From: Cryptomeria japonica
Taxonomy: Eukaryota > Streptophyta > Pinopsida > Cupressales > Cupressaceae
Direction of reading: 5' to 3'
Length of the DNA stretch: 64,000 nucleotides
Assembly (NCBI RefSeq): GCF_030272615.1
Contig: NC_081411.1
Coordinates: 39,917,140-39,981,139, forward strand
Shown here: positions 24,430 through 37,078 of the stretch, piece after piece
How the letters are laid out: each line of letters begins with the position of its first letter
How positions within the stretch are numbered: the stretch's first letter is position 1
Made by a program: the position numbers and the translations under genes
Notes under the pieces: generated by a model
Database searches by the model: none
Seen by the model: only the letters and a program-made list of their open reading frames with translations
Told to the model about the DNA's origin: nothing

Positions 24430-26030
24430 GTCTAATTTATAACCTTAGAGTATTAGTGGAATGATTAATTTGTTAGTTTGATCTCATATCAATCCCAAAT
24501 TGGTGGGGACATTGACAGTTGAGTTGTATCATTGAAAGTGGCAAATAAGATGGACAAGTGGACCATGACACAAAAGGTGTCAATTGAGATGGAAATTAAT
24601 TGTTTTATTGCCTACAAATCAAATCTTATTTTACTTTGGGAAGGAGCTTGATACGTGGAACACATGTATCCATGTGGCATTCTATTGCTCAGCTCATGTG
24701 CCTAGTCTATGTATCCTCATTTTTTCAAGAAAACCACGTGCCTCAGTTGTGAGCCCACATATTGCATGCCTATGAACCATTGCACTCTATGAGACTAGGT
24801 CCTATTAAATGCATTTTCTAAATAGTTTGCATGGCATGTGATTTCCAAAATAAACACAAAAGAGTAGAGAAAGATGAAAGAAATCAAATTTGTGGAGGAG
24901 AAGGAAGCAACCGATGAGAAAGCTACAGTTATTGAATATGAAATGTGTTTACAAAGGAGATCTAGAGGGTGGGAGAGAAATAATTTTGTGCTAAAGCAAA
25001 AATGACCAGTAAGGCTCACCATCAACATTCAAATTGATATCTATAACATTCTAGCAGAGTTTTTCTCATGTCATGTCTCTCCCATTGCGTGGCGCATTGA
25101 CTATGGAATCCATGTGAATATGAGTCAGCCATAGTCTTTGAGAGACAGACATGCCCACCTCGCTAACTCTTTGTGTTTGCCTCAACAAGGTAATAATAGG
25201 CTGGAGACTCTAGAGAGAGCCACATCCGAGTCAGAATCAAACCAGTTTTCAATGTTTTGGGTTCGGTTCTGTTTGTCGCTATAAACCTAGATAATGTCTT
25301 AGGCAAATGAATATGGGAATAGTGAAAGAAGTAATGAGAATGAGAGTGTTGTACACCCCCCTACAATAGATGATGAGAGTGGAGATACAGAATAAGAAAT
25401 CCTTGATGAAAGGACCCTTATTCTTCAGGTAGAATATGAAAGCGATGTAAATCTGGTAAATCAACATAGAGAGTGGTGTATAACCTTCTGCAACAAATGA
25501 AGATGGATATATGCAGTAGTACTTCAAATACATCTGAGTTGTTAATTGCATGCTACTTGGACAATGGCTGGTCTACGAATATTATTTGGTGCAGTGGCAG
25601 TAGCGTTTGGGTTGGAATGAATATGTATGTTTATGTATGGAGACTGACAGAGAAGAATTTCGTCCGTTGATTTGCTGTAGTTTGTGGGTACGAGATTTTC
25701 TGTCGGCCTTCCTCGAAATGCCGTTGTAAGTTCAGTTGGATCCATTTCAGCTTCCATTTGGGTGTTTTGCAGAATCCACGTCAATGCAAATAGGTAGGAA
25801 AACATCTCTCTCAATTTATTTGACCATTGTGATAAAGTCCCTGCGCTCGTACAAGGAAGCGGAAAATAAAAAACTAACGAATGAAAAATCAAGAAAATCC
25901 AACGGTGTGGATTATTCTTATCATCTTGCATCCCCCCCAAAACAGTTTGAGCCCTTGGTCTTTATAGTTAATCGAATTTGTTCATATAGGGGAAGGCATA
26001 ATGATTAAAGTATGATTGGTAAAATGATAA
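24430..26030. other. Intergenic DNA; 25540-25940 is GC-richer with a minus-strand open frame
   Basis: Mostly non-coding. On the minus strand 25542-25940 is open for 132 codons, with a second start in frame at about 25758 (MEAEMDPTELTTAFRGRPTE). Composition is less AT-rich than its surroundings. No domain is recognised. It may be a relic exon or a 5' leader; weakly supported. Confidence 0.25.
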
Positions 26031-26033
26031 TAA

Positions 26034-26090
26034 CTAGCATTTGCACCTTGGTGTGCAATGGGTACGTCGAAAAGATTTGAAAGATCTCTT
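26034..26090 (-). mobile_element. Helitron-like 3' end, copy C (short)
   Basis: The minus strand ends ATTGCACaccaagGTGCAAATG then CTAG followed by T. The terminal 50 bp or so match copies A and B; similarity then fades. Confidence 0.42.
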
Positions 26091-29000
26091 CTCTTTTTTG
26101 GCCTATTAGTTACATAGATGGTGGAAGCTTTTATATGTCTGATGATGCTGATGAACTTAAGATTCTTTGAGAGCTCAAATTACCAAGCCCCTAAGGGAAA
26201 CTCTCAAGCAAGTGGTAGTTGGTAATAGATCACAGTCCTAATAATTCTACATAACTCTCTTTGGAGAGATAAAAAAAATTACATGCAATTGTAGTTCACC
26301 AAAAGTGAGTATCAAAAGTTTATGTAATAAAGATAGTATTAGTAAGTGATAGTAAGACATTCATTTTTTTTGTATACAAAGATATTAGATAAAGAGTTCC
26401 TCTATCTCACATAGCTTTCTGTAAACAATTTTTTGATGTGTAATATCTGTGTATTTTTTCGGACCATTTTAACTCAGTAATTTTGTATATGACACACATT
26501 TTCATATGTTTTGTTTGTTTAGGTTCTTCAACAATCTTACAACAATTTGAGAGAACAGTGTTTGACTCAACCCTAAAAAAATATAAATAGAATAGCAACA
26601 AACACTAAAGTTTATTTTGATTTAATTCTGTGTTATTTATATATTGAATCATATTATTATATTCACTTTGATTTAATTCTATGTTACTTATAGATTTAAT
26701 CATATTATTATATTCAACTAAATTTTTATTAAAGATTACACCAACCAAATCTGAATAGAAATATCTGGCATTTATATTGATATATATAATTATATAATAC
26801 AAGACTTATTATCTCATAAAATAATATTTTAAACAAATATTTGACATTATTTTTCCTCATTGTAAATTGGAAATAAAATAAAAAATATTTTGACATTATT
26901 TTCAAGATAAAAAAAATCTATATTCTCTGTTTTTTTAGTGATATGGCTTTATGCATGTGAGACATGTGCTAGTCTCTTCCTCCATAATTTTTATGTATTT
27001 AAAACTTCCACGTACCTAACCTATGCTTCAACCATCTTGCATAAATTTTCCAAAAAATATTTTATGTGCCTTATCTAGTTTGGAGGATGCGGTTGTAGGG
27101 AAGAGCAAGTCATCTTCTAGAAAAAGGGAGATTTATAGAGGATAGGTAGAGAGAGACATGGTTAAGGGAGTTGGAAGGAATTTTAATTTGTAATTTATAT
27201 ATGTTTTTAACAATTTATTTGCTCTTTTTTTTCCCTTTTTATTGAGCTTTGTAGGTGTGCTTGTTAATTGTCTTTATGTGGCTTACTTCTGGATTGTAAG
27301 TTTAGTAACTTTAGTATAGGTGAGTAGCTTCAAATAAAAATGCACATGTTCCATCGTTTTATTTTCTGAAAACCTCAAAAATAATGTCATGTAGTTTGTA
27401 TAGAGCATTTGGGTGTTTTCACTTTGTTGGGAGAATGGTAAGGAATCAAAGATCAAGCTTAGAAATATTAAGGCAAGCATTGGGTGGAATTTAAATTTAT
27501 GGACTGTCGTAACAACAATTTCTGTTCATTTTTCTATTCGAGATATGCTCTGTATATCTTCTTTCACCTCTATTATTATGGACATTTTGGAAGGGACGCG
27601 AGTTTGCTGTTTAGATATATTTTTATTAGAGTTTTTTTCACCCCTATATAGATTATTTCTGTGAAGATTGAACATATTTTTAAGATGTGATTTAGATTAC
27701 TTATGTGAGATTGTGTATATCTTGCCTAACAAAACCTTGTTGTCTTATGTCGATTCCTCCCAATATAGGGAATTGTACGAGTTTTGAGATTCTGTAAGCA
27801 TTCTATATATGTTCCATAAATTGTAGAAAGCATTAATCATTAAGCTTCTATATTTTCTTTAAAAATGTATTAGATTGCTTAAAATTCAGTTATCTACATG
27901 GGCTCTTCTAGGCTCTTCCACTATTGGTGTCTTATACGCTACATGTATAATTACATCTGCTAATAAAATGCTTTTCAGGTCCATACTGCTATGAACTTTA
28001 TATTACTCTAGTAATTATAAGAAGTAGAAACTTCCTATTAAATAATGAGAAATAAAAACAAATTTGGGTTTTAAGTGTTGGTGACCATTAAGATTGCATC
28101 TATGATTAATAGACTCATTAATAGTCTTACTAATCCACTTTCTCCTATTAATAGGTATGTGACATTCTGTGTCTGCAGACATTTGCAAGGCATGATGGGG
28201 AAATCTAGATATTGGCTGGAGATGGTGAATTTATTCTATAGCTGAAGAAGGTAGTACTCTCTGTGGGGCATGATAATCTATTTTGATTATATATTAAGTT
28301 AAAGAAATGAAACGGAAAGAAACCAAAGAACCCAAAAATCCTCATGTTGCCTTGCAATATGGATTTTAAGCAAATTGTCATATGTAGTCAAGATACCATT
28401 GCCAGTGGATTTGAATCAAAAAAAGAGCAAGATAAATTGAAGAAACTAAAGACAAATGCCTAAATCAAAACTTTCAATGGAAGAATCGCATCAAAGAAAA
28501 CTAGAAAACAAATATTCATAGAGCAAGGAGTTTAATACCTAAAAGACCCAAACATCATTTCTCCATTTATCTGTCTTGTGAGCATTTCTCCTCATGGCGG
28601 TGGATGAAGAAGCAGGACTAGTTCATGGTTAATCTGACATTTGCTAAGAAAACCAGTCACACCAACCTCAAATGTGGCAACTGAATTCCCAGACCTGCTC
28701 TATTTTCAGCTCTTTGACTGTCAGAAAGAAGCAGGCAGGCAAGGAAGCGGGATGACAACTTTCTGGTAGCAAAATGAACTTCCCAACCTTAAAATATCTA
28801 GCTGGGAATGACACATCTCCCAAAATCAAATATGAAGGTAGCATATTTCAAGGCATATATCATAGGGACCCACAAATTAATCCGTGTAGGAAGTCTCTGA
28901 CACATCATAGCTCAGTAATTTTTTGAAGAGACATTGAAAAGTGCGGCAATTAATTGGGATAAAAACTAGAATTTAATATTAGATCAAATAACAAGTTAGA

Positions 29001-31839
29001 AAAACATCTTCTTAATCACATTTAATATTAAATACTTTTAACCTCTTATCAATTTTATTATATATTTATCTATCTCAATTATATTATATGTTGCTTATTA
29101 TATAATAAATTTACCTAAATGTCTAAATAAAATATAACTAACATTTGAAATGAAAATTATTCAATAACTAAATAGGAAAAACAATAAATTATAATTATAA
29201 CATTTATATGTAAAAAATTATTCAAAATATAAAAAATCAATACATAAATAAATATTTTATCATTATTATTTTTAATTAATAGACCATGAAAAAATGTTAA
29301 ACATACACGTACTATTATCTATATCACAAAATCTATTAAGAGATTGCCTAAGCTATGACTTAGTAAAATTGAATAAATAAATACATTCACATTACTTTGA
29401 ACTTTGAAGAGTTTGGTCTTTGAAAAAAATCAGTAATCAACTGATACGGTCTTCATATTTAATACCTATCTTGTCCATCTCTGTGGGAGGCGTATTTCAA
29501 CAATTCAATAAAAAAAAATTATGTAAAAAAAAAAAAAAAATTGGAATTTACAAAGAAATTGTGAATGAAAGGGCTCTCTCTCCAAATTGACCCCTATGGG
29601 TGACTTGCTAATAGTTTGGTTCCTTGCACAAGACTCCTCAAAGTAATTCCAACTTTCCCAAAGACATTAATAAATCTTGTTTACCTTATATAATGTTAAT
29701 TTATTTATATCACTCTCTTTTCCAATAAAAATACACAAATTGAATTATTTTTCCAATGATGCAAGCTCCATCTCCTACTTATTTTCCTCTCCATATTGTT
29801 ATATACATTCCTAAATTTGTTAATATTGCACAAAACTCTACATTTACACATTTCAACTACTCTCAAAACTAATATCACTAACTTCTTAATTTTGCTAATT
29901 TTGCAGGTTCCCAAATCACAAGTTGGAAACAATCAACCAACACTTGTCTTATAAACTTTTTTTCATTTATTGTTACATATGCATATTGGCTACTTGTCTC
30001 CAAGCACAAATAAGTATTTCAAAATATTTAAACACACTTATTTTGTATACACTTACTATTTACAAAATATTTATTTCCATCAACTATAAAATAGGTAATT
30101 GAATGATTCAAATGTTTTTCTTAAAGTAATTGTTAAAAATATAGTTTATTAATTTGACATTACAACATTTCAAAAATTGACCATTAAGCTATACACTATT
30201 ATAGTGTATGCAAACTTGATCATAAATGGGTATTTTAAAATATTTAAACACTCTTATTTTGTGTTGGTATATGCAAACTTGATCATTACAATTATATATT
30301 AACACAGCTAATTGCAGGCCATGCCACGCAGTTTCAATATTGGGTAAAAATGATATTTCTTCATTTCAAACATCTCCACTCCTAGTGTGCAGAATCATTA
30401 AATTTCCCTCACCATTTTTCAGCAAATGGCAGGACTACAATTGTATCACAACTCTTGTTTACTATTTATTTTAGATTTGTTTTAGTCAAGCAAAATATTT
30501 TATACAATTTCAAGTTGTAGAAATGATAATGAGTTTTGTGAACATTTGATATATAATCAAAACTATACTTCTATTTCCAATAATTGTGGTAGACTAATTT
30601 TGATCCTAAAATTCATTATTTTTTCATCTAGAATTAGATCTACAATTGAACAAATAATCTTTATTAAATGTATTATTACAAAAATGACCTCAAAACTATA
30701 AAATTTCAAATAGAATTTTGGACTAGCTTGTTTTCAGTCTACTTATATTTTATGCATGGACCTTAAGTTTCAATCATTTTACTTACATTTAATTTGTGAA
30801 ATTTTTCCAATTTAAGTAATAACACAAATATATTTGGAATGTCTACATAATCTAAGAATTAAGCACTTTTTATACACAATAAAGAGCTTGTAGGACTTAT
30901 ATAGTTGTATCATCAGTTTAAGACACTATGCATGATTACTTATTGCCATCAGTTTTTCTAAAAAAAGATTAATTTATATCCTTATATAGTTTGATACAAG
31001 AGGGATACTATATTTTTTATTTGTGTAGGGTATGTATGCATCCATGGAAATTTGCATGTTACTAAAAATTATTAGTTTGTGTATTTCAGCACCATATCAT
31101 TATTTATCATCGTATGAACAAATTAAATTAAGATGTCTTATAGAGTTTAATTTTACATTAAACAAAATATTAATTATATTACATTAATGATATCAAATTT
31201 CCAAAATCCATGATGATAATTGTGAATTTTTTTCTAGATTCAATTGTGTCAAATTTTTTGCATCAATGTTTCAGATCACACTCTATGATCCATCATCAAG
31301 ATGATACAAGAGATCATAAGGAGAAAAATCTAACACAATTGAATCCAAAAACAATTTCATAATTATATTACATTATTTTATTAAATTACAAATATTTATT
31401 ACAACACAACAAATAACCAGGTATCTTATATTCTTAAGATATTTAATTATCAATTCTTATTTAATTGATATATATCATATAATCTTTATAAAGAAACATT
31501 TTATTTCCATAATGTTTTTTGACTCCAACCTTCAAACTCTCTTTTAGTTTTAAAATAAATTTATAATCACAAAAGTGTATCTGACATGTGCATCACTTAA
31601 AAATTCATTAAATTATGTTTTGGCAAAATCCTATTACCTTGTAATGTTCTCTCCCATAAAAGAATTAAATAAATGCTCAAATATTGCATTAACACATAAT
31701 GAAATATAGTAACTCAATATTTATATAAAATGTTAAATACATCACAAATGAAGTAATGCTTAATTTAGGTATTAGCACATGGAAATGAGATAAATAACGA
31801 TTTCTACCATTTATTTTTAAGGAATATCACAAGAGAATC
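26091..31839. other. Long AT-rich intergenic stretch
   Basis: About 5.7 kb with no convincing gene. Open frames are short and unconserved in appearance. A poly-A run lies at about 29510-29540. Slightly less AT-rich patches (27100-27180, 28570-28800) show no domain in either strand. Confidence 0.55.
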
Positions 31840-32040
31840 TACTAGCAAGACCTGTCTATCACTATAGAAATGAAGCAAAGGACTCTCCATTCTTTTGTTT
31901 GGTGTTGCACAAAGTGGTAATTGACACATCTGTTTCAATTTCATATGAGAAATATTGTATGAAAGCCTCTGTTAGATCACCCCATGTCTTAATGCCAAGT
32001 GAAAGTTGAGAACACCACTCCATAGCTTGTCCACTTAACA
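31840..32040 (-). mobile_element. Ty3-gypsy gag fragment (fossil)
   Basis: The minus strand encodes a piece matching the retrotransposon gag domain, with AMEWCSQLSLGIKTWGDLTE followed by AFIQYFSYEIE and LCNTKQKNGES. It is cut at its N-terminal side by the Copia-like LTR that begins near 32040. Broken remnant. Confidence 0.7.
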
Positions 32041-33093
32041 TTTATTGGTTTTGTCATTGATGTCAACACCTACTAATACACCTACTTTGGAGATCCAACA
32101 ACATTCACCGGCAAGCAATAAACTGTGCAATAGTTACTGGTATATGGTTCACCGGCAGGATATACTGTTCACCGATACCTGGAATGATATGGAAGACACT
32201 TGGTAATGTCAAAAACATCATGTCGACACTTTATTTTGAAGAAATAATCATTGGTATATTCATATTTGCATATTTTCTTTTACCGGCAAATAGGTCCAAG
32301 TTATCTAGGGTTACACTGGCAGGTTTATCTTTTCCAGATCAGCATGGCATGCTATGGAGATGATTTATTATTGTTGTAAATGCATTAAGCCGACATGTTC
32401 AATCGGTTATTGCATCGGATATTATATTGTATGTAAAATGTTTTTATTGTAATATCTTGTAGAGCCGACTTACTAAAATTGGTCTTAGGGTGAGGTATAA
32501 ATGTAAGATCTTATTTGTAAGATCAAGTGTGGAATGCGAAAAAGAATTAAGTGAAGGTATATGCAAGATCAAGTAGGGATATACACGAAGACATCATTTG
32601 AAGGTGAAGTTAGGTTTTTGTAGAAGCATATCAGCATTACACCGATACTGAATCCAGCATATGAAGATGCTATTTTGAGTAGTACATTCTTATTGGATTT
32701 AACCATCCAATTGTAGTCAGTGTGACTCCCATTATGTGATTGAGTAGTGAGCTCTAGGCTGTTGGCCTTTCTGCATGTGTAGACCCCATTTATGTACACT
32801 TACTATCTGTAGTAGTATCATCTGATTGTGGGTAAGGTTTCCCACCGTGGTTTTTCCCCTTACAGGGTTTCCACATACAAATATTGGTGTCATGTGTTGT
32901 GGATGAATTTATGTTTATGTTTCATGTATTAATCCTTACCGGTATAGCAATTTACTGTTAACACTGTCTACCGGCATACTAAACGGGTTTACCTGTATTA
33001 AGCATTAAGTTGGTTAATAAGTTTTTGGTTTGAATTTATTTGACAACTGATTCACCCCCCCCCCCCCCTCTCAGTTGTCTCCGGGACCTAACA
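32040..33093 (+). repeat. 5' LTR of the Copia-like element
   Basis: Contains ttttgtcattgatgtcaaca near its start, a TATA-like region and a cccc-rich box followed by tctcagttgt near its end, finishing ctaaca. The same end layout occurs at 43620-43688 and 45182-45229. Confidence 0.65.
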
Positions 33094-33099
33094 GAAAGT

Positions 33100-34495
33100 T
33101 AAAGCATTGTTGGCAGTACATCCTGTAAATTCAAAAGAGGAAATTGATGAATTAATTACTAAAGCAAATTGGTCAGTATTCATCAGTGGACACCAGAAAG
33201 TGAGCCTAATGGCTGGGAGAGTTAAGGAGATTGCTGATGAGACTGCAGATAAATGGGATATATTTTTTGTTGAAAAGGAAAAGCAAGAAGAAAGGAGCAG
33301 ACAGAAAAATGGACAAGACCTTTAAGGTATATCAAAAGGATAAGGGGAAATGAAAAGTTGGTGGTGTTCCTTCAATAAAGATTATAGATAATCTTCCACC
33401 TCCAGCTTAGGATATCCCACTGGTACATTCAGTTAGTCCACCTGATATGAGAATTGAAAATGTCACTCTTGATAACACTAACTCGGATTCTGAGATTATT
33501 TTTTCTGTTAAAAGATGATAAACAGGATATTAATATTGTTGTTGACAAGGAAACTACAGAGGTTAAGGAAGATGATGCTAAGATAAGTGAGATCTCTGAG
33601 TCCCTGACACAAATTGTTGACTCTCATAACACTGAGAAACTAACACAAGGTAAGAAACCAGAGACTGGTATACCAACAGAAGATAAAGGAACTAATATTG
33701 AGAAACAATTTGAGGCAAAGGTTGATGTTGAGTCTAAGAAACTGGTAGTTGCAGAGGTGCTTAATCAAACTGAAAAAACAAAGGAAGAAAAGGAAATAAC
33801 ATAGACAAAGAAACCGGTAGACAATGTGAATAAAGAGGAAGTTGTTGATGGAAAGAAGGAGGAAATAGTGAAGGTAATCAAAGAAGCATCTGTTGAGAGG
33901 AAAGCTATTTCTGAATCGAGAACATCTACAGGTCAATCTAGACCCACTAATGTAACAAAGGTTCTATTGGATTCTATTAAGAGGATAACAGATTGCAATG
34001 CCTTAGCATTTAAGGCTATTGATGACACATTACCTATCTTGAAGATGATTGCACCAACCAGTAAGATAGATCATATTAAGGATTCTTTAGGTAAATTTGA
34101 CACATTGTCCAAATTTATTGCTGAAAATGTTCTAACTATAGATAAGGTGAATGAGGCTACTGTTAAGGAGAGAGTTGATAAAGAGAAGGGTGAATTCTTT
34201 GTGAGCGCTATTAAAAACTGTACAGACCACTTAGATTCACTGTTACCGACACTTAATTCTACAATTTTGGAGTATAAGGAGTTGTATAGAGAAGCCTGTA
34301 AACCTCACTGTTTGACAGAGGACATTGATGAGGAGATTGAAAAGACACAAAAAGAGATTGATGATATTACGGATAATACGATAGGTTCTTCGGGACTTAT
34401 CTCATTTTTTGAGCAGGAAATGGTAGTTTTTGAAGAGATGTTAGAGAAGCTTGAGAAAGAGAAGGCAAGAATAAGGATAAAGGCCTGTGAATTGA
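33100..34495 (+). other. Lys/Glu-rich, coiled-coil-like internal region of the Copia-like element
   Basis: Plus-strand open stretches (33107-33325, 33454-33804, 33826 onward) rich in Lys, Glu, Asp and Thr, with heptad-like hydrophobic spacing in the last part. No gag, protease, integrase or RT motif is recognised. Given the PPT style (typical of SIRE/Maximus-type Copia), this could be an additional ORF region of such an element; that is inference. Fossil. Confidence 0.45.
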
Positions 34496-34529
34496 CACTA
34501 GTACATTTGGGTCAAGATTTCGACAGCCA

Positions 34530-34815
34530 ATCATCGGAATTTCGACCACATTTCGTCACACTACCGACAAAAAAGGCTGTCGAAAACTTTGTGTCGGAAG
34601 TTCTAACTATCCTTGTGGTCATCACAATTTTGACATTACCTCCAACCTTTCTGATGGCCACCATGCATGCTCATTCCACGAACGAATACCGTCGCCATCT
34701 CAGGTTGTCGTCGGAATTCTGACACCAAAGTATAAAATTCTGACAGAGGAGTGTCGTCGGATGCACAACATCCTTGTTGGGTGTTTCATTAGTGGTCGTC
34801 GGAATTCCGACGATG
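34530..34815. promoter_or_regulatory. Left subterminal motif cluster of the CACTA element
   Basis: Repeated variants of TCGGAATTCCGA near 34533, 34593, 34707 and 34798, the last a near-perfect palindrome (gtcggaattccgac). Such subterminal repeats bind the accessory transposase protein in known CACTA elements. Matching motifs lie at the right end near 42270 and 42331. Confidence 0.65.
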
Positions 34816-34824
34816 AGAGATGAT

Positions 34825-35934
34825 GTGGGTCGAATGGTTTTGCCGTCGGTGCATGAAAGCATTGAATGAGTTCTACTTTTAAAAATTACATGAAACATTT
34901 TTAATTTATTTGATTTAGTGTTATTTGCAAAAAATGATTATCAATGATGTTTCCTTTCTCCAAGAATTGTCTAGGATCTTTCCATCAGATAATATGTAAC
35001 ATCGAATGACTAAATCTTTTCATTACAAATGCCTATTTTTTTTAATTATTATCTGAGCATGAATTAAAATTTATATCTATACAGAAGCAGAACATACAAG
35101 TTGAAGAGTCTCTTGCATGCAAATTTCCTAAAATAAAGCAAGCAGGCATTATCTTGAATGACATGGAAACAAGCTCATCAGCTGCCTAGAAGAGAGCAAT
35201 TGGAGAATGGCAGAGGAAAGTGTTTAAGGGTGATAAATAGATAGATAGTATGCAATACAAACAAACAATGTCTGGAGTGTCTGATGTGACGTCTCTAATT
35301 TATGTCCGGAGGGTCTAACTGGTTTTGGAGTTCCTGCGAAACCTATTGGGCCACGCTTGGAGGAAATCAATGTGTTCATGCAAGGGGCACCTTTTTTCTA
35401 TTATGAGAATGATACTTTTGCACCTAGGGATATTTGGAAGTCAATATCCAAAAATTTCTATAGTGTGGAACAAGAGTTGGCGGACTCGAAGTATAATTGT
35501 AAGCTTTCAGAAGACCAAGAGGTTATGTACACAATCTCCCAATAGAAGAGCGACCACAAGAATTACCTCTCCCCCCCATGACTATTCAGGAAGCACTTCC
35601 TCAAACAAAGAACTATTGGCCTCCATGGGATCAAAGAAAAAAAATTAAAGCATAGACTCTAGACGATGTGATGGTGTCCTCCGTGAAGAACTCTACACTA
35701 TAATTGAAAATTCACGAGGGAAACTGCAAGATAGTGAAGAGAAATACAATCTTGAAAAGTGGGAAGAATGGATCTTGGTTTGGGTGGGGCCAAGTTAGGT
35801 GGCTCCTCTAGAGGTTGACGAGATAGAAATGATAGTAGGATTTGAAAAAGATCACACTCGTGGAACTTCGTGTGCGAGTGATCAATTGCGGTGTTTGGGT
35901 AATGCATTCCAAATAGATACAGTTGCATTCCAAA
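34825..35934 (+). repeat. Left arm of a long inverted repeat
   Basis: About 1110 bp whose reverse complement is 35969-37078, with roughly 95% identity and a few short indels. It begins near tgtgggtc and ends at gttgcattccaaa. The first 250 bp are AT-rich and intron-like; the rest carries DRM coding sequence. Confidence 0.95.
35083..35934 (+). pseudogene. DRM-type DNA methyltransferase gene fragment, left arm
   Basis: DRM enzymes are the plant de novo cytosine methyltransferases guided by siRNAs. Plus-strand pieces align with the first half of the rearranged catalytic domain: GFGVPAKPIGP near 35330, GAPFFYYENDTFAPRDIW near 35385-35440 (motif VI side, ENV changed to END), ELADSKYNC near 35476-35500, TIQEALPQTKNYWPPWDQRK near 35583-35640, then ILVWVGPS, VAPLEVDEIEMIVGF, DHTRG and LGNAFQIDTVAF up to 35934 (motif IX-X side). 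The part with the SAM-binding and PC motifs is absent. Several stops and frameshifts, including TAG near 35542 and 35796, make it non-coding. Further upstream, 35083-35320 reads as linker-like text (RAIGEWQRKVFKGDK) after an acceptor-like cag, suggesting capture of genomic DNA with part of an intron. Confidence 0.9.
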
Positions 35935-35968
35935 TGGGTGATGTCTTGATGGCATGCAACTGTATCTA
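35935..35968. other. Loop of the long inverted repeat
   Basis: A 34-bp spacer between the arms. It includes a partial extra copy of the arm-end sequence (gcaactgtatcta). Confidence 0.85.
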
Positions 35969-36820
35969 TTTGGAATGCAACTATATCTATTTGGAATGCA
36001 TTACCCAAACACCGCAATCGATCACTCGCACACGAAGTTCCACGAGTGTGATCTTTTCCATATCCTAATATGATTTCTATCTCGTCAACCTCTAGAGGAG
36101 CCACCTGACTTGGCCCCACCCAAACCAAGATCCATTCTTCCCACTTTTCAAGATTGTATTTCTCTTCACTATCTTGCAGTTTCCCTCGTGAATTTTCAAT
36201 TATAGTGTAGAGTTCTTCACGAAGGACACCACCACATCGTCTAGAGTCTATGCTTTAATTTTTTTCTTTGATCCCATGGAGGCCAATAGTCCTCTGTTTG
36301 AGTAAGTGCTTCCTGAATAGTCATGAGGGGGAGAGGTAATTCTTGAAATCGCTCTTCTATTGGGAGATTGTGTACATAACCTCTTGGTCTTCTGAAAGCT
36401 GACAATTATACTTTGAGTCCGCCAACTCTTGTTCCACACTATAGAAATTTTTGGATATTGACTTCCAAATATCCCTCGGTGCAAAAGTATCATTCTCATA
36501 ATAGAAAAAAGGTGCTCCTTGCATGAACACATTGATTTCCTCGGCCCAATAGGTTTCGCAGGAACTCCAAAACCAGTTAGACCATCTGGACATAAATTAG
36601 AGACGTCACATCAGACACTCCAAACATTGTTTGTTTGTATTGCATACTATCTATCTATTTATCACCCTTAAACACTTTCCTCTGCCATTCTCCGATTGCT
36701 CTCTTCTAGGCAGCTGATGAGCTTGTTTCCATGTCATTCAAGATAATGCATGCTTGCTTTCTTTTAGGAAATTTTCTTGCACATGACTTTTGAACTTGTA
36801 TGTTCTGCTTCCGTACAGAT
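35969..36820 (-). pseudogene. DRM-type DNA methyltransferase gene fragment, right arm
   Basis: The same fragment as in the left arm, on the minus strand. It retains VGPSQVAPLEVDEIEIILGY and DHTRG, then RLRCLGNAFQID (35808-36128), and the GAPFFYYENDTFAPRDIW segment followed by ELADSKYNC (36357-36593). Here the codon that is TAG in the left arm (PS-stop-VAPLE) is CAG for Gln, so the arms decayed separately after the inverted duplication. Not able to encode an enzyme: the second half of the catalytic domain is missing and frames are broken. Confidence 0.9.
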
Positions 36821-37078
36821 ATAAATTTTAATTCACGCTCAGATAATAATTAAATAAAATAAGCATTTGTAATGAAAAGATTTAGTCATTTGATGTTACA
36901 TATTATCTGATCGAAAGATCCTAGACAATTCTTGGAGAAAGGAAACATCATTGATAATCATTTTTTGCAAATAACACTGAATCAAATAAATTAAAAATGT
37001 TTCATGTAATTTTTAAAAGTAGAACTCGTTCAATGCTTTCATGCACCGACGGCAAAGCCATCTGACCCACACCATTAT
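35969..37078 (-). repeat. Right arm of the long inverted repeat
   Basis: Reverse complement of 34825-35934. It ends near tctgacccacac. In a transcript from either side the two arms would pair for more than 1 kb. Confidence 0.95.

Noticed and set aside
34671-34898. 75-codon minus-strand frame at the CACTA left end
   Set aside because: Overlaps subterminal repeats and the arm edge; no protein-like features.
34825-37078. Inverted repeat as an assembly palindrome artefact
   Set aside because: Arms differ at many scattered sites and by small indels, so they are two real, diverged copies.
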